A stretch of 64,000 nt of DNA from Chloranthus sessilifolius (GCA_021018995.1 CM037588.1:144851725-144915724); one strand, 5' to 3'. Positions 8,952 through 22,165 are shown, counted from the stretch's first letter. Numbers and translations: made by a program. Notes: generated by a model not told the origin, from the letters alone.

Positions 8952-11900
8952 GATTCAGGTATTGCGCTCTCAGATCCGCCTCTCGTTCCCCTGTAGCTTC
9001 TTCGGCTGGATGATTCTTTCATCGCACAAGCACTAATGGAATCACTTTGGTACGCAACACTTACTCTTTTCTATAATATCTCCGCCGATTCCTCTATCAT
9101 GCTGTATCTTCATGCATTTCCAAAGGTTGACCTCCCAAGATATGAGAAGGGTAATTCACATATTTTCTGAGCATAGAAACATGGAAGACATTATGCACCA
9201 TATCAAATAGTGGAGGTAATCCAACTCGATACGCAACCTCGCCTACACGACCCAAAACCTCAAAGGGTCTAAGGTAACGGGGGCTCAATTTGCCTCTCTT
9301 TCCAAATCTCATAATGCCTTTCATAGGCGATACCTTCACAAACACATGCTCGCCAACGGTGTAGTCTACATTTTTTCTCTTGATATCGATGTAGCTTTTC
9401 TGTCTGCTTTGCGCTGACTTAAGTCTCTCTCTGATCATACGAATAACCATGGCGTTATCTTCAAGCAACTTCGGTCCCAAAACAAACTTTTCATCGATTT
9501 CTTCCCAATTAATAGGTGATCTACATCTCCTTCCATAAAGAGCTTCGTACGGTGCCATCCCAATGCTCGTTTGGAAGCTATTGTTGTATGCAAATTCGAT
9601 CAACGATAGGTGTTGATCCCATGATCCTTGCAGTTCAAGCATACACACTCGAAGCATGTCCTCTATTACTTGGTTCACCCGCTCTGTTTGCCCATCAGTT
9701 TGTGAATGGAAAGCTAAACTGAAGTCTAATCGCGTACCCATGCCTTCCTGAAACTTCTTCCAAAACTTTGAAGTGTATAACGGGTCACGATCAGAGATAA
9801 TGCTAGTAGGAATTCCGTGTTATCATACGATCTCCTTCATATACAACTCTGTGAGTCTTCCTACTGTGTACATCGTGTTATAAGGCAAGAAGTGTGCTAA
9901 CTTGGTTAGTCGGTCCATGACTACCCAAATGACATTGTATCTCTTCGCTATACGCAATAGTCCAACAATGAATTCTATAGAGATTGACTCTGATTTCCAC
10001 TCTAGTATATGTAGAGGCTGTAATAACCCAGAAGGATGTTTATGATCGACTTTCACATGCTGACATATCAAACACCGTGACATGTACTTGGCCGCTTCTT
10101 GCTTCAAACCTCTCCACCAGTAATTCTTTCTCAAGTCTTGATACATTTTAGTGCTACCGGGGTGGATAGCATACTTCGACTTGTGAGCTTCATTAAGGAT
10201 GGTTTGCCGCAGATCGGCATCATCTGAAATACAAAGATGGCCCTTGAGCAATAAGGAACCATAGTCTTTCACTGAGAACTCTGGTTTAATGCCTTCAATC
10301 ACATCTTGGCGGATCTTGGTTAATTTCGAGTCTCTCATCTGTATCTCGTGGATATGCTCAAAGATCATAGGCCTCACTGATATATTAGCCAAAAAGGCTC
10401 TTGTAGCTTGCACCTCAATATTTGCATCATATAATGACAGATCTTCAAATAATTTCCATCTGTGTATTCCCAAAATTAGATTAGCCAGTTGAGCTAAAAC
10501 CTTCCGACTCAAGGCATCAGCTGCCACATTAGCCTTGCCTGGATGGTATTGTATGGAGCAATCATAGTCTTTGAGAAACTCCATCCATCTGCGCTATCTC
10601 ATATTCAATTCTTTCTGTGCAAATAGATACCCGAGGCTGTTATGGTCGGTGAAAATCTCAAAAGTCTCACCGTACAGATAGTGTCTCCAAATCTTTAACT
10701 CAAATATGACCGCTGCTAGTTCCAGGTCATGTATCGGATAGTTCTTCTCATGCTCTTTCAACTATCTCGACCCGTAAGCTATCACCTTCTTATGTTGGTT
10801 GAGCACACAGCCTAAACCATTATGTGAAGCATCACTGTATACCATGAACCCTCCACTGCGTAAAGGTATTGCTAACATTAGAGCTGAAGTGAGTCTCTTC
10901 TTGAGTTCTTGGAAACTCTTCTCGCACGCTTCACTCCACTCAAATCTTACATCCTTCCTTGTAAGTCTCGTAAGAGGTTCCGATATTTTAGAAAATCTCT
11001 CTACAAAATATTGATAGTAGCCAGCTAGACCAAGGAAACTACGAACGTCGGTCACCATCTTTGGCTGTTCCCAGTTCACCACTGCCTCAATCTTAGCTGG
11101 ATCTACTGCGACACCTTCCTTTGAGACCACTTGTCCCAAAAAGCTAACTTCTTCCAACCAAAACTCACACTTACTGAGTTTGGCATATAATTGGTGTTCA
11201 CATAGGGTTTGTAGAGCAACTCTCAAGTGTTCTTCATGCTCCTTCTTTGACTTGGAATACATCAGGATGTCATCAACAAATACTAAGACGTAAGAGTCCA
11301 GGTGTGGTTTAAACACCCTATTCATCAAATCCATAAATGATGCCGGTGCATTTGTCAAACCAAACGGCATCACTAAGAACTCATGGTGTCCGTACCGTAT
11401 CCTAAATGCTATCTTCTGAATGTCCTCTGCCTTCACTCTCAGCTGATGGTATCCAAATTTCAGATCGATCTTAGAAAAATACCTTGCTCCTTACTGCTGA
11501 TCGAACAAATCATCAATCCTAGGCAATGGATAACGATTCTTGATGGTGAGTTTATTTAACTGGCGATAGTCAATGCAGTCGCATTTACCCATCTTTCTTC
11601 TTCACGAACAAGACTAGTGCTCCCTATGGAGACACGCTCGGTCTTATAAACCCCTTATCTATGAGTTCTTGCAACTGCACTTTCAACTCTTTCAACTCAG
11701 CAGGAGCCGTTCTATATGGTGCTTTAGAAATAGGCTCCGTTCTAGGTGCCAAGTCAATAGCGAATTCCACTTCTCGATCTGGAGGCAATCCTAGTAATTC
11801 CTCTGGGAATACGTCTTCAAATTCTCGTACAACTGCTATCTCTGAGTTGATGTTCTTCCCTCCTTTATCTTCCTTTAAGAATGCCAAGTAACCACTGCAC

Positions 11901-12391
11901 CCCTTCCTAATCAAACGTTCGGCCCTGACTGCAGAAATAATAGGCATAAACATCGATCTCTCTCCTCGAAATTGGAATGATCTCCTCGTATTAGGTCAGA
12001 AGATGACAACCTTATTCTTGTAATCTATCATTGCATAATACTGTGATAACCAATCCATGCTAAGGATCACGTCGAATCCTTGCATGTCTAACAAAATCAA
12101 ATTCGTCGGTAGTTCAAAGTCATCCTCATCCTTGATGGTCACTATCACCAATTTACAAACCCTTTCCATATCGACCAATTTCCTAATCAGGATCGAGACC
12201 GCTAAGATGAAATCCAACATCTCAGGGTTGACCTTCATCTTCCTTGCAAAACGGTGAGTAGTAAACGAGTGGGTAGACCCCAGGTCTATCAACACTCTAG
12301 CCTCACAAGCTACATCACTTCCCTTTCCGTATAATTGTAAGGTGCCTATGAAGCATGCATATTCATATATATAGCATACTATATACATCAA
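8952..12391 (-). pseudogene. Element 2 pol remnant: protease to chromodomain
   Basis: Minus-strand segments in normal chromovirus order. Protease: VLIDLGSTHSFT, then FDVILSMDWLSQY. RT: the [20 protein letters not shown] start, [19 protein letters not shown] with the YVDD-type site as FVDD, and LSKCEFW. RNase [16 protein letters not shown]. Integrase: H2C2 region, core, and the ALYGRRCRSPINWEE post-core segment. The C-terminal chromodomain is badly worn. Several breaks are present. Confidence 0.88.
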
Positions 12392-12474
12392 AATTTATGA
12401 AAGAGAATTTATCTATTCTACTTCTTATATGAATGCACCTTCTCTATCTAGAAACTTTTAAGAATTGAAATTCT

Positions 12475-13893
12475 CTATTTAAAATAAATCTCACCTTGAA
12501 TCACGTTGGTGGCATTGTGTGCTTCCTGAGCCGTAACTGCATAGGCTCTCCCTTGTATGACTAGTTTCCTTGCTTGTAGTGGTCGTGACATAGAAACAGA
12601 AGTCGTCCTCTCCTTAGTCATCTCAGGGCAATCTCGAATGATGTGGCCCACCTTTCCACATTTGTAACAACCTCGTGTACCTTTCCTATAATCTGCCGTT
12701 TTATGGGACTTGCCACACTTGGCACAAGTCTTCGCTATAGTCGACGCTACTCCAGTGGTAGTAGCAGGGCTCTCATATCTTATTGGCCTCCCCGACACAA
12801 GCACTAGTAATCTCTGATAGTTCGTCTGCTGCGCCAGTCTCACATACCCTGTTTGGAACGGTTGCCTCTGAATAGGCACTACGAATCTTAGCTTTTTGTT
12901 CACCGGCTTGTAGTTCCCAACTTTATTTTGATCTGTTCTTCCCCTGCCTGACTGCTCCCTTCTCTGATATCTATCCTCATTATCCTCTTCAATCACTAAG
13001 GCTTTGCTCATGACCTCCCCATAGGTCTTTAGCTCAAATGCCACTACACCTCCCCTGATGTTCAGCCTCAAGCCACATTATAGTCGTTTTGCTTTCATCA
13101 AGTTCGTGACTACAAAATTAGGAGCGAAGCGAGCAAGTCGCATAAACTCAATTGCATACTCTCTAACCGTCATTCTTCCCTGCTTGAGTTGTAAAAACTT
13201 CACTTCCATTTGATTTTGTACAACTTTAGGGAAGTACTGTTTATTGAATTCTTTCACAAATTCCTCCCACGTCCAGGGCAATCCTGGGGTCTCCTGAGCC
13301 CTAGTCCTAGAAATAGACTTCTACCAAGGGCCCACCTCCCCATCAAGCATGTAAGCTGCCCATCTGACGCTCTCATCCTCTGTGCATGTGAGCACACTAA
13401 ACACTTTCTCCATCTCACTCAGCCAATTCTCCGAAGCTATTGGCTCAGCTTGCCCTGAAAAGTTAGGAGGACACATCCTCCTAAACTCAGTAAATGCTGA
13501 GGGCACTGGCTGCATAGGACCTACTGGAGGTGTAGGTGGCTGATGCTGCTCGGTGGTATTGTGAGCTTCCAGGAACGCTGCTTGTTGAGCCATGGCGGTT
13601 TCCATGGTTTCCATAGTATGCATCATCTGCTGACGCTCTTCTCTCTCCTTATTTCTCTCTCTTATTCTTTCATGTTCCCTTTGATCTCTATCCTGATGGT
13701 CTCTTTCTCGGCTCTCTTCCTGATCTTGGCTCTCTTGGCCACTGCTTCCTGAAGCCCCTTTGCTTTCCATTGGCACTCTATTTGTAACCGAGATGTAATC
13801 ATCTCTACTATGCAAGTTTCTATCATGACCGCCCCTGGGTCGGCCTCTTCCCTTAGAAGACATTATGGACTGCACATGAAACCAAGGTTTCAT
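12475..13893 (-). pseudogene. Element 2 gag remnant
   Basis: The N-terminus (MKPWFHVQSIMSSKGRGRPR) is followed by an acidic/basic coiled-coil-like Arg-Glu-rich stretch. The retrotransposon gag core comes next (PPNFSGQAEPIASENWLSEM, then WEEFVKEFNKQYFP and MTVREYAIEF). A CCHC zinc knuckle (CYKCGKVGHIIRDC) and a Gly/Arg-rich region end it. This is the standard layout of chromovirus gag, which forms the particle and binds the element RNA. It lies between the primer binding site and protease and is broken at about two points. Confidence 0.88.
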
Positions 13894-13952
13894 TAGCAGA
13901 AGTCCCTATGCTCTGACAAAAATAAAAATTGTTAAAATTTGTAAAAGAAACT

Positions 13953-13964
13953 GCTCTGATACTA
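13953..13964 (-). other. Element 2 primer binding site (initiator tRNA-Met)
   Basis: On the minus strand TAGTATCAGAGC matches the standard TGGTATCAGAGC complement of initiator tRNA-Met in all but one base. It lies two bases inside the LTR edge. Confidence 0.8.
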
Positions 13965-14328
13965 ACTGTGATAGCCTGAATTTTAGCTCCTCGAAACTCG
14001 TGCCATCAGCACGACCCTCAAGGCCGTGCCCCATAAATCCTGCACAAAACATTGGTACAACCAAGTAACATGAAGTAAAATAAAGCATAAGAACTGAATC
14101 AAACTAAATCTCCATGCATTAATGATATATTATAGTAAAAGCTCAAAAGGCCGTTCAAATCCCATGCCACTGCATGAGTAGAAGAACTGGTCCAAACCAT
14201 CGGTGATAAAATAAGGTCACCCCAGATGGTTCGCCAAAAGAATATATCATTGTATAATTATATTTCAAAATAAATCAATCCGTACAGTATACTCTCAAAA
14301 TAAATCAATCAAAGCACGCAGGGGTCCT

Positions 14329-14436
14329 CTAGAAGAAGTCGTTTGGAGGGGGCTCCAAATCGTCTCCGAGTACGTAATCCGAATCCTCCGGATCTATGCC
14401 TCTAGAGGCAGTAGCAGCTGCAAGTATGAGACCTAT
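14329..14436 (-). other. Short acidic reading frame in the element 2 LTR
   Basis: The minus strand reads IGLILAAATASRGIDPEDSD and ends GDDLEPPPNDFF-stop. It is clearly related to the frame at 7126-7230 in element 1 (shared LAAA.AS, DP..SD, GD.LEPPP.DFF). No ATG of its own is evident. Confidence 0.4.
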
Positions 14437-14856
14437 GACGTATAGTCTAAAAGGTGAGCTACATCCTAGCTCAATAGGAAAACAACTGAATGAATATATA
14501 AGTCAATCTCTCATATATTCCATGATATTTAACAGCATGATGTATCAATGAATTTACTAGAAAAGCAGTTTAAATGACTGAAAAGAAGCACTATAGGTTA
14601 CTGTTACTTTACATGTTTCATTTATCCTCATTCTACTCATAAAAGACAATGATTTAGCCTAAAGACTTAAATCATAACTTAAATATTCCCCGACTAACTA
14701 TAGCGTTGGGCGCCCGATGGAATACCCTCCATCATCGTCTAATCAGACTATTTTCATATCCTTTTTCATTCATTCAATACTATCTAGGTCCCTTTCTCAT
14801 AGGCGACGGGATTTAAGTCTCATAATCTCATACATACATCCTTGGGATGTCTAACT

Positions 14857-14943
14857 GGTGTACGGATTGGCCGCCGTACCAGTCACGGATATCTTGTCGA
14901 GTCAGTCGTGGGTATCCTGCCACTTCGATGGGGTATTCTCCAA
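14857..14943. repeat. Element 2 LTR second palindromic block
   Basis: Contains GTCACGGATATC and GTCGTGGGTATCCTGCCAC-like units with GTACGG/CCGTAC arms. It is the counterpart of 6608-6713. Confidence 0.6.
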
Positions 14944-15431
14944 ACCTTAAATATCATAGTGCACTACATATAGTTATTCACCGTGTGATTGAGCTAAGTA
15001 TAGTAGATTAGGCCTTTTTAATCTCATTCACTTTGCTTTACATATTCACATACATCCCTGGGATGTCCAACTCAATGCATCACACAGATGCCTTTATCAC
15101 GTTCACATCCCCTGGGGACGTCACATACTTATTTACTTTACTTTGTGTTCACACACACATACTTAGGATTCACATTTTAGATGTATAGTTACTCATTTCT
15201 ATATCACTACATACATGCACTTGCTCTTAAATTACATGTTCAAGGCGTTCCCTACCTCACGTGTTTGAATCTCCAAGCATCAAGGTCCAACGCGGTTCTC
15301 TATGCTTGCACTCACTTGTTTAACCTATGGTACGTCATAGCATAAGCAAAGCATCAAGAAAGATGCATAAAAAAGGTACAAGAACCTCCTAGAACCTCAA
15401 AGTCTAAAATAAAAGCCAACAGAAACTGTCC

Positions 15432-15742
15432 AAATCGATTGATCGATCTCCAAAATCGATCAATCGAACTCCCAAAATCGATTAATCGATCCCATATCGA
15501 TTAATCGAAATTCTAAAATTGATTGATTGATTTCTCAAATCGATCAATCGGTTTTCCCAAGCTCTGATTTTCCAGCCACTGGGAGTGATTAGACGATTCA
15601 TCGATTTTCAATCGATTAATCGAATTTCAAAAATCGATTGATCAATTTTAAATCGATCAATCGGTTTCAGGCATTTTTACCCAGCTGACTTTTAGGCCAA
15701 AATTGATTGATCAATTTTCCAAATCGATCAATCGATTTGGTC
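15432..15742. repeat. Element 2 LTR palindrome array
   Basis: ATCGATTGATCGAT, ATCGATCAATCGA and ATCGATTAATCGAT words recur at about 20-30 base spacing. The composition is the same as in this element's internal array (8432-8682). Confidence 0.85.
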
Positions 15743-16049
15743 AGAAATGCCACCCTTTGTATGCATTTCTTCCAGCTTCCTTCCCTTTTTATTTTCCTTT
15801 TTTTATTTTCTATATTTTTAATTCAACATTTAAGCAATCTATCCTAGAGCTAATGTACAACAACATATTCATCTAAATCCAATGAAAAATCACCTCAAAT
15901 CAAACCATGGTTGATTCAATGGTTTGGCTCAAAGGCTAGGGATCCTAGCTCTGACTTCAACGAACTTCTTTGCATCGTATCCGGAGTTAAATGCTTGAGC
16001 ACGCCTTCTAGTTCGAATCCACACTAACTCTCTTGCATTTACTCCTCCT

Positions 16050-16052
<3 letters not shown>

Positions 16053-16086
<34 letters not shown>
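16053..16086. repeat. (CT)n microsatellite in the element 2 LTR
   Basis: An uninterrupted CT dinucleotide run of about 34 bases. On the element's own strand it is GA-rich, in the leader part of the LTR, where element 1 has a shorter GAGA-rich stretch (5300-5330). Confidence 0.9.
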
Positions 16087-16089
<3 letters not shown>

Positions 16090-16359
16090 TAATCTCTTCT
16101 CACCAACCAAAACAAAGGGAAATAACTTCTCTTAAGTTATTTACCTCTTTTAACCATCTTTTACTTTAGTGTAAAGCACATACACAAAGGATAGGTGTAT
16201 GTGATCCCTAAACACATCTAACACTATGCATACATGCCTAATAATATCAACCTAGTTGAGTGCTAGTAATCTCGTTGACTTTCACTTGGTCACACCTATG
16301 ACCAGTCAGGCATGCATCCCGAGGTCACAGTTCAATGCCTAAATTTTGGGGATGTTACA

Positions 16360-17361
16360 CTATCATTCCCCATCAAAATCATCCCACCATTAGCTACCTT
16401 ATACTAGTCAATTCAATCCCTGTACAAACACATGTGATACGATGCTCCTGAATCTAGGATCCATCTACCATCAAACTGACTGAAGCCTAACAATTCACAC
16501 AATAGATCTTCATCGAAATCTGACTTAGCAACACTAGCCTGTTGCGAAGTCCCTTCATCAATCTTATCTTTACTTAATCTCTACTTGCAATATTTGTGAA
16601 TATGTTTAGATTTCTTACAGAAGTAACAGATAACATCCTTTCTCTCACCCCTAGATTTGGACCTGCTATTTCCTCTCGTTGATTTATTATCTCCTCTGGA
16701 CTTGTCAGTTTTATGATCATGGCTTCAGCTCCTTTCACTCAAGAGGCTAATCCTTTCGGAGTTGGATTCAGCCTATTGTCTCAATTCGTCAGAAAGAAGT
16801 GCAGCAGTTACTTCTTAGATGACAGTAGTATCTTTACCATAAATTAATATGGTAATAAGGTGCTAATAAGATGAAGGAAACGAGGAGAGCAGAGAAGTGC
16901 AAGATCTTGTTCTTCAAGTTTTACCTCAATACTCAATAGTTCACTAACTATTTTATTGAACGAATTTAAATAATCATAATACACGTACCAGCCATCATAC
17001 GAAGGGTGTAGAGTTACTTTTTCATGATGAGCCTATTTGACAATGACTTTTTTATATAGAGAAATTTCATCTTTTTCTATAAATTCACAGTCGTCTTCTC
17101 GTGAAGGACATTGTACAGAACTTCATCGGACAAGCATAATCAGATAGTGCTTACGACTCTCTTATCAATAGAGATTCACTCTTCATCGAATGTCTCTGCC
17201 TTCTTCTCCATCTCTTTTCCAAGTAGAGCATCATCAATGCCTTATTGGACAAGGAGATTTGTGACCTTGAATTGTCACAAAGTGAAGTTATTCTTCTCCA
17301 AAAACTTCTTCACCTCGAATCGTGCATTCGAGACCTTCATTGCCATTGTAGCGTAAACCTT
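16360..17361 (-). pseudogene. Copia A gag and protease-start remnant
   Basis: Minus-strand sequence parallels copia B 18176-19160 base for base with scattered differences. It includes the GAG region that reads like LHEK..VNLWK (UBN2-type gag), the CCHC knuckle region near 16600-16630 and the protease start near 16450. It is heavily decayed. Confidence 0.75.
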
Positions 17362-17373
17362 GCTTTGATACCA
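17362..17373 (-). other. Copia A primer binding site (initiator tRNA-Met)
   Basis: The minus strand reads TGGTATCAAAGC, a typical Ty1/copia primer binding site. It lies directly after the LTR end TTTCTAACCA. Confidence 0.75.
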
Positions 17374-17539
17374 CTGGTTAGAAATTAAACCCACTCTACC
17401 AAACTCCCGATCGTGATGTATAAGGAAAAATAAGAAGCAAAAGAACAATCACACGCAACACAAAGATTAACGTGATTTACCCAATCAAGGGCTACGTCTA
17501 CAAGAGTATATGCACTATTTATGAATATTTACAACACAC

Positions 17540-18161
17540 ACGGACTGAACTAGATCGATCGATCTGAGAACATATTATTTGGGTTGCTCACGGACTGAAC
17601 TAGATCGATCGAGTTAGTGCAGTTGATCAATCGATTCTGGGCAGATTAATTTTCGAGTTTTGAATGCTTGGCTATTTTAGAAGATTTTCTGAGTCAAGTT
17701 TCCTTATGTGTATTGGAGCCTATTAGCAGAAGGTTTTCTATAGGGGTTTATACATTGTTTTGTGAGAGTTTTTAAGAAATAAAACCGTGGTGAATACTTT
17801 GAGAGGCAAGGTATTGAAGAATTACTTGGGGATTGAAGATCCGATTGAAGTCGTTCTTTAGCCAGAATCGTTACTATATTCCGACAGATCTCCTTTATTC
17901 TTTAAAGGACTGCATCTTTATTTTATACAGCGGGTTGGCTGTGAAAGATCGTGTTTGATCTTGATTAAGTTTGCACTAGAGAAAAGAGAGTATGCGGGTT
18001 GGAAACGTTCATAAATAGTGCATATACTCCCGTGGACGTAGCTCTAGATTGGGTGAACCACATAAATCTTTTATGTTGTGTGTGATTATTCTTTTGCATA
18101 TTCTTATTTTATCAAGTTCATCGTGATCGAGAGTTCGGTAGAGTGAGTTGAATTCCTAACA
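17540..18161 (+). repeat. Copia B 5' LTR (partial)
   Basis: From about 17555 it aligns with 22255-22824 of the 3' LTR. It ends CCTAACA before the primer binding site. It contains GATCGATCGATC and GATCGATCGAG words near its start, echoing the palindromes of the gypsy LTRs. Its left edge meets the inverted LTR fragment of copia A. Confidence 0.8.
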
Positions 18162-18163
18162 AG

Positions 18164-18174
18164 TGGTATCAAAA
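18164..18174 (+). other. Copia B primer binding site
   Basis: TGGTATCAAAA lies three bases after the LTR end and matches the copia A site in its first ten bases. It pairs with initiator tRNA-Met. Confidence 0.75.
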
Positions 18175-18190
18175 TGAGGTTTACGCTACA

Positions 18191-21100
18191 ATGACGATGA
18201 AGGTCTCGAATGCATGATTTGAGGTGAAGTAATTTTCGGGGAAGAATAACTTCATTTTGTGGCAAGTTAAGGTCACAGATCTCCTTGTCCAACAAGGCAT
18301 CGATGAAGCTCTACTTGAGAAGGAGATAGGGAAGAAGGTAGAGACATTCGATAAAGAGTGAATCTCTATGGATAAGAGAGCCGTAAGTATTATGCGATAG
18401 TGCTTGTCCGATGAAGTTCTGTATAACATTCTTCACGAGAAGACGGTTGTGAATCTGTGGAAGAAGATGAAATCTCTCTACCAGACAAAGTCGTTGTCAA
18501 ATAGGCTCTTCATGAAGAAGCAACTCTACACCCTACGTATGAAGGCTGGTATACATATTCATGACCATTTGAATTCGTTTAATAAAATAGTTATTAAACT
18601 ATTGAGCATTGATGTGAAACTTGAAGAAGAAGATCTTGCACTTCTCTTTCTCACTTCATTGCCTGCATCTTATGAGCACCTTATTACCATATTAATTTAT
18701 GGTAAAGATACTATTGCCGTTGAAGAAGTGATTATTGCACCTTTTTTTTTACTATGAGAAAACAACCCGAATCTAACTCTGAAGGAAATAGTCTCTTGAG
18801 CGAAAGGGGTTGAAATCATAATCGCAAAAGAGACTAGTCCAGATGAGATAATAAATCAATGAGAGGAAATAACAGGTTCAAATCTAGGGGTGACAGAAGT
18901 ATTGTTATTTGTTACTTCTGTAAGCAATTGGACATATTCATATATATTACAAGCAGAGATTGGATAAAGATAAGGGTGATGAACGGACTTTACAACAGGC
19001 TAGTGTTGCTAAGTTAAATTTTGGTGGAAACCTATTGTGTGCATTATTAGGCTCCAATCAGTTTGATGGTAGATGGATCCTAGATTTAGGGGCATCATAT
19101 CACATGTGTCCGTACAGGGATTGGTTTGACCAGTACAAGGTAGCCAATGGTGGGATGATTTTGATGGAAAATGATAGTATATGTGAAGTAGTGGATATCG
19201 GTTCTATCAGAATCAAGATGCTTGAAGGTTGTGTTCATACTCTTACTGAGGTTAGGCATATGTCTAATCTGAAGAAAAATCTGATCTCATTAGGAGCATT
19301 GGATGAGATAGAATATTGAGTCATCTTAAAATTCGGAAGACTAAAGATTGCACGTGGTGCTATAACCTTGATGAACGGTGAAATGATGGGAAATCTTTAT
19401 ACTCTAGTAGGCAACATGATCAGTGGCAGTGGTGTTGCAACTACGAAAGATTCCAAGGACCTCTTAAATTTGTGGCACAAGAGGCTTGACCATATGAGTG
19501 AATGTGGGCTGACAGAGGTCATAAAGAATAGGGTGATTTCTAGCATTCAAACTTGTAAACTGATTTTTTGTGAAGATTGTATATTCGGGAAGCAGAAGAA
19601 AGTCGATTTTTTCGTAAGAAAATATACTTCGAAGGAGTTGATTCATTACATACATTCAGATGTATGGGGGCCAACTAAAGTCATTTCAGTAGGCGGAGCC
19701 AACTACTTTTTCGGATGTGTTTCAAAAATTTATACAGTGGAAGAGTATGGTTGAAAAATAGACAGACAGAAAGGTGAAGATTCTCAGATCAGATAATGGT
19801 GGGGAATACTTGTCATAAGAGTTCAAGGCTTATTGTGAATATCAAGGGGTTGTTTAGACACCGAACAATTTCTAAAAATCACCAGTAAAATAGCATAGCA
19901 GAGAGGATGAACAAAACTCTATCAGAAAAAGTGAGGTGTATATTGAATCATTCCGACTTGAGTCATGGGTTCTAGGCAGAGGCAGTGAACACAGTATGTT
20001 ACTTGGTCAACCGGTCACCTTCAATAGTATTAAACTCAAAAACTACAGATGAGGTTTGATATGAAAGACACGGGAGTTATTCTCACTTGAGGGTGTTTAG
20101 ATGTGCGATTTATGCAATACTTCAGGAAAGTGAACGATGCAAGTTAGATCCAAAATCCAAAGAGTGTGTCATGATTGGCTATGGTGACGGAGTCAAGGGT
20201 TATCGTTTGTGGGATACACAATTTCACAAAGTGAAAGTTGAAAGAGATGTTACTTTCAACGAAGATGAGTTTCCGATGAAAAAGGTGAAAGACAAACCTC
20301 AGTCATCTGGTGAACCTCAGGTATAAGTTGATGTTGAAAGGCGTGAGTAAGATGAGAAAGATAATGAAAAATCTGAGACAGAGAATGATGACACAATTTC
20401 TCAAGACTTGTAGCCCTAGGTACCTACTCCGGTTTAGACTACCTTGAGAAGGTCAGAAAGGATGAATAAACATACTAAAAAGTTTAAAGATATGGTCCCT
20501 TTAACACTTGCACTTATCACAAAGAATGGGGAATCAAGCACAGTTTCAGAAGATCATGTGGATACAAATGTAGTAAAGTGACAGCTAACCATGGAAGAAG
20601 AAAGTCAGTCACTATTGAAGAATGAGACTTGGGATCTTATAAAATATCCTAAAGGGAATAGAGTCATCGATTATAAATGGATCTTTCAAAAGAAAGAAGG
20701 TGATAAGAGTGAAACTTCGAAGTTCAAAGCAAGACTAGTTGCAAAGGAGTTTTCTCAGAAAGAGGGTATCGATTATAATATGATATTCTCTCTGGTTGTG
20801 AATCACACATCGATTCACACATTATTGGCAGTCATTGCTCAGAAAGATCTCGAATTAAAATAGATGGATGTGAAAATAACTTTCCTCCATCTCTTCCATG
20901 AGGATCATCAGGAAGAGATTTATATGCGACAGTCAGAAAGAATTAAAGCAGAAGGGTCAGAATCACTCGTTTACAGATTGAAGAAATCCTTATACGGTCT
21001 CAAGCAGACACTCAGGTAGTGGTACATGAAGTTGATTCATATATGCTGAGTATAGGGTATCACAGGGGGCAACATGATTATTGTGTCTACTGAAAATAGT

Positions 21101-22066
21101 ATTGTAAATGGGAGATAATCTTTCTATTTCTCTATATAGATAATATGCTAAGAGCAACAAGAAGTAAGGTTGAAATCAATAATCTGAAATGATTATTGAG
21201 CCAAAAGTTTGAGATGAAGGAACTTAGTTTCTCAAATAAGATCCTAGGTATGAAAATCACGGAAGATAGTGAGAAGAATAAACTTTGGCTAACTCAAAGG
21301 ATCTTTATCCAAAAGCTCCTTGAAAAGTATAATATGAGTGATACCAAGGCTGTATCAAATCCTTTAGTAGAGCATTTCAGTCTCACAAAGAAGATGAGTC
21401 CATCCACACATGCAGAAAGGGAATATATGAAGAATATTTTGTATGCAAATGCTATTGCTTGTTGGGAGTCTGCTGTATGCTATGGTGGGTACACGATCAA
21501 ATTTAGCACATGCCTTAAGTATGGTTTACAAGTATATGTCTAATCTGGGTAGAGAACATTGGCTTACAGTTAAATGGATATTAAGATATCTGAAAGGTAT
21601 AGCTGAACATTGTTTGATGTTTGAAGGTGGAGGTACATTCGAGTTGGATCTCTACGGTTATGTCGATTTCGACTATGCTGGTGACGTTGACATAGGAAAG
21701 TCTATTACGGGGTACGCATTCGTCTTAACAGATGGAGCAATAAGTTGAAAGTCTATGCTCAAAGGGATAGTTGCATTGTCAACTATAGAGGCAAAATATA
21801 TAGTGGCTACAGAAGCGAGTAAAGAAGCCTCATGGATTAAAGGTTTGGTCAACGAATTTAGTGAGGTTGATGAGAGTACCGATATCTTCTGCGACAATCA
21901 GAGTACCATTCACCTAGCAAAGAATCAGGTATTTCATACTAGAATAAAACATATAGATGCCCAATATCATTTCTTCAGGGATATGATAGAAGATGGAGAA
22001 ATAATGATTGAGAAGATCGATACGAAAGAGAACATAGCGAACATGTTGACCAAATCGATTACGTAG
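18191..22066 (+). pseudogene. Copia B gag-pol remnant
   Basis: In order: UBN2-type gag (LYNILHEKTVVNLWKKMKSL), a worn knuckle region near 18905, protease (WILDLGASYHMCP), the GAG-pre-integrase segment (LWHKRLDHMSECGL), integrase (HSDVWGPTKVISVGGANYFF), RT (WIFQKKEGDKSETSKFKARL, and a YGLKQ-like site near 21000), and RNase H (KSITGYAFVLTDGAIS, STIEAKYIVATEASKEASWI, KTKENIANMLTKS-like end). It would have been one gag-pol polyprotein in the living element. It is broken in more than ten places. Confidence 0.88.
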
Positions 22067-22165
22067 AATAAGTTTAGGCATTGCCTAAACTTGATTAACA
22101 CTTGTTGAACATGTTGATGCCCATTGTGGCGGTGACGTGGTTGGGGATGAAACCTAGGTGGAGAT

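Larger units (their letters stand above)
7585..16359 (-). mobile_element. Element 2: Ty3/gypsy chromovirus (Tekay/Del-like), minus strand
   Basis: Reading on the minus strand from 16359: 5' LTR, a primer binding site for initiator tRNA-Met, gag with a CCHC knuckle, protease, RT, RNase H, integrase, chromodomain remnant, palindrome array, TATA box and the first part of an aORF. At 7585 it is cut by element 1; its remaining aORF and 3' LTR must lie to the left of the window. On the right it interrupts copia A: the sequence after 16359 continues as reverse-strand copia protease/gag. The coding part has several breaks (fewer than about ten). Confidence 0.9.
13967..16359 (-). repeat. Element 2 5' LTR
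   Basis: About 2.39 kb. On the minus strand it begins TGTAACATCCCC and ends GGCTATCACA next to the primer binding site. It carries a CT/GA microsatellite (16053-16086), a palindrome array, a GGATATCC-type block, a GAGCTAGGATGTAGCTCACC segment and an acidic short frame, in the same order as the element 1 LTR. Its other LTR is outside the window. Confidence 0.88.
16360..17536 (-). mobile_element. Copia A: Ty1/copia (Tork/Tnt1-like) fragment, minus strand
   Basis: The reverse complement matches copia B closely: a partial LTR (17375-17536), a TGGTATCAAAGC primer binding site, gag, and the start of the protease region (the WI.DSGASYHM-like segment near 16450). It stops where element 2 is inserted. 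The remainder of copia A would be expected left of element 2, outside the window. It is broken in several places. Confidence 0.8.
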
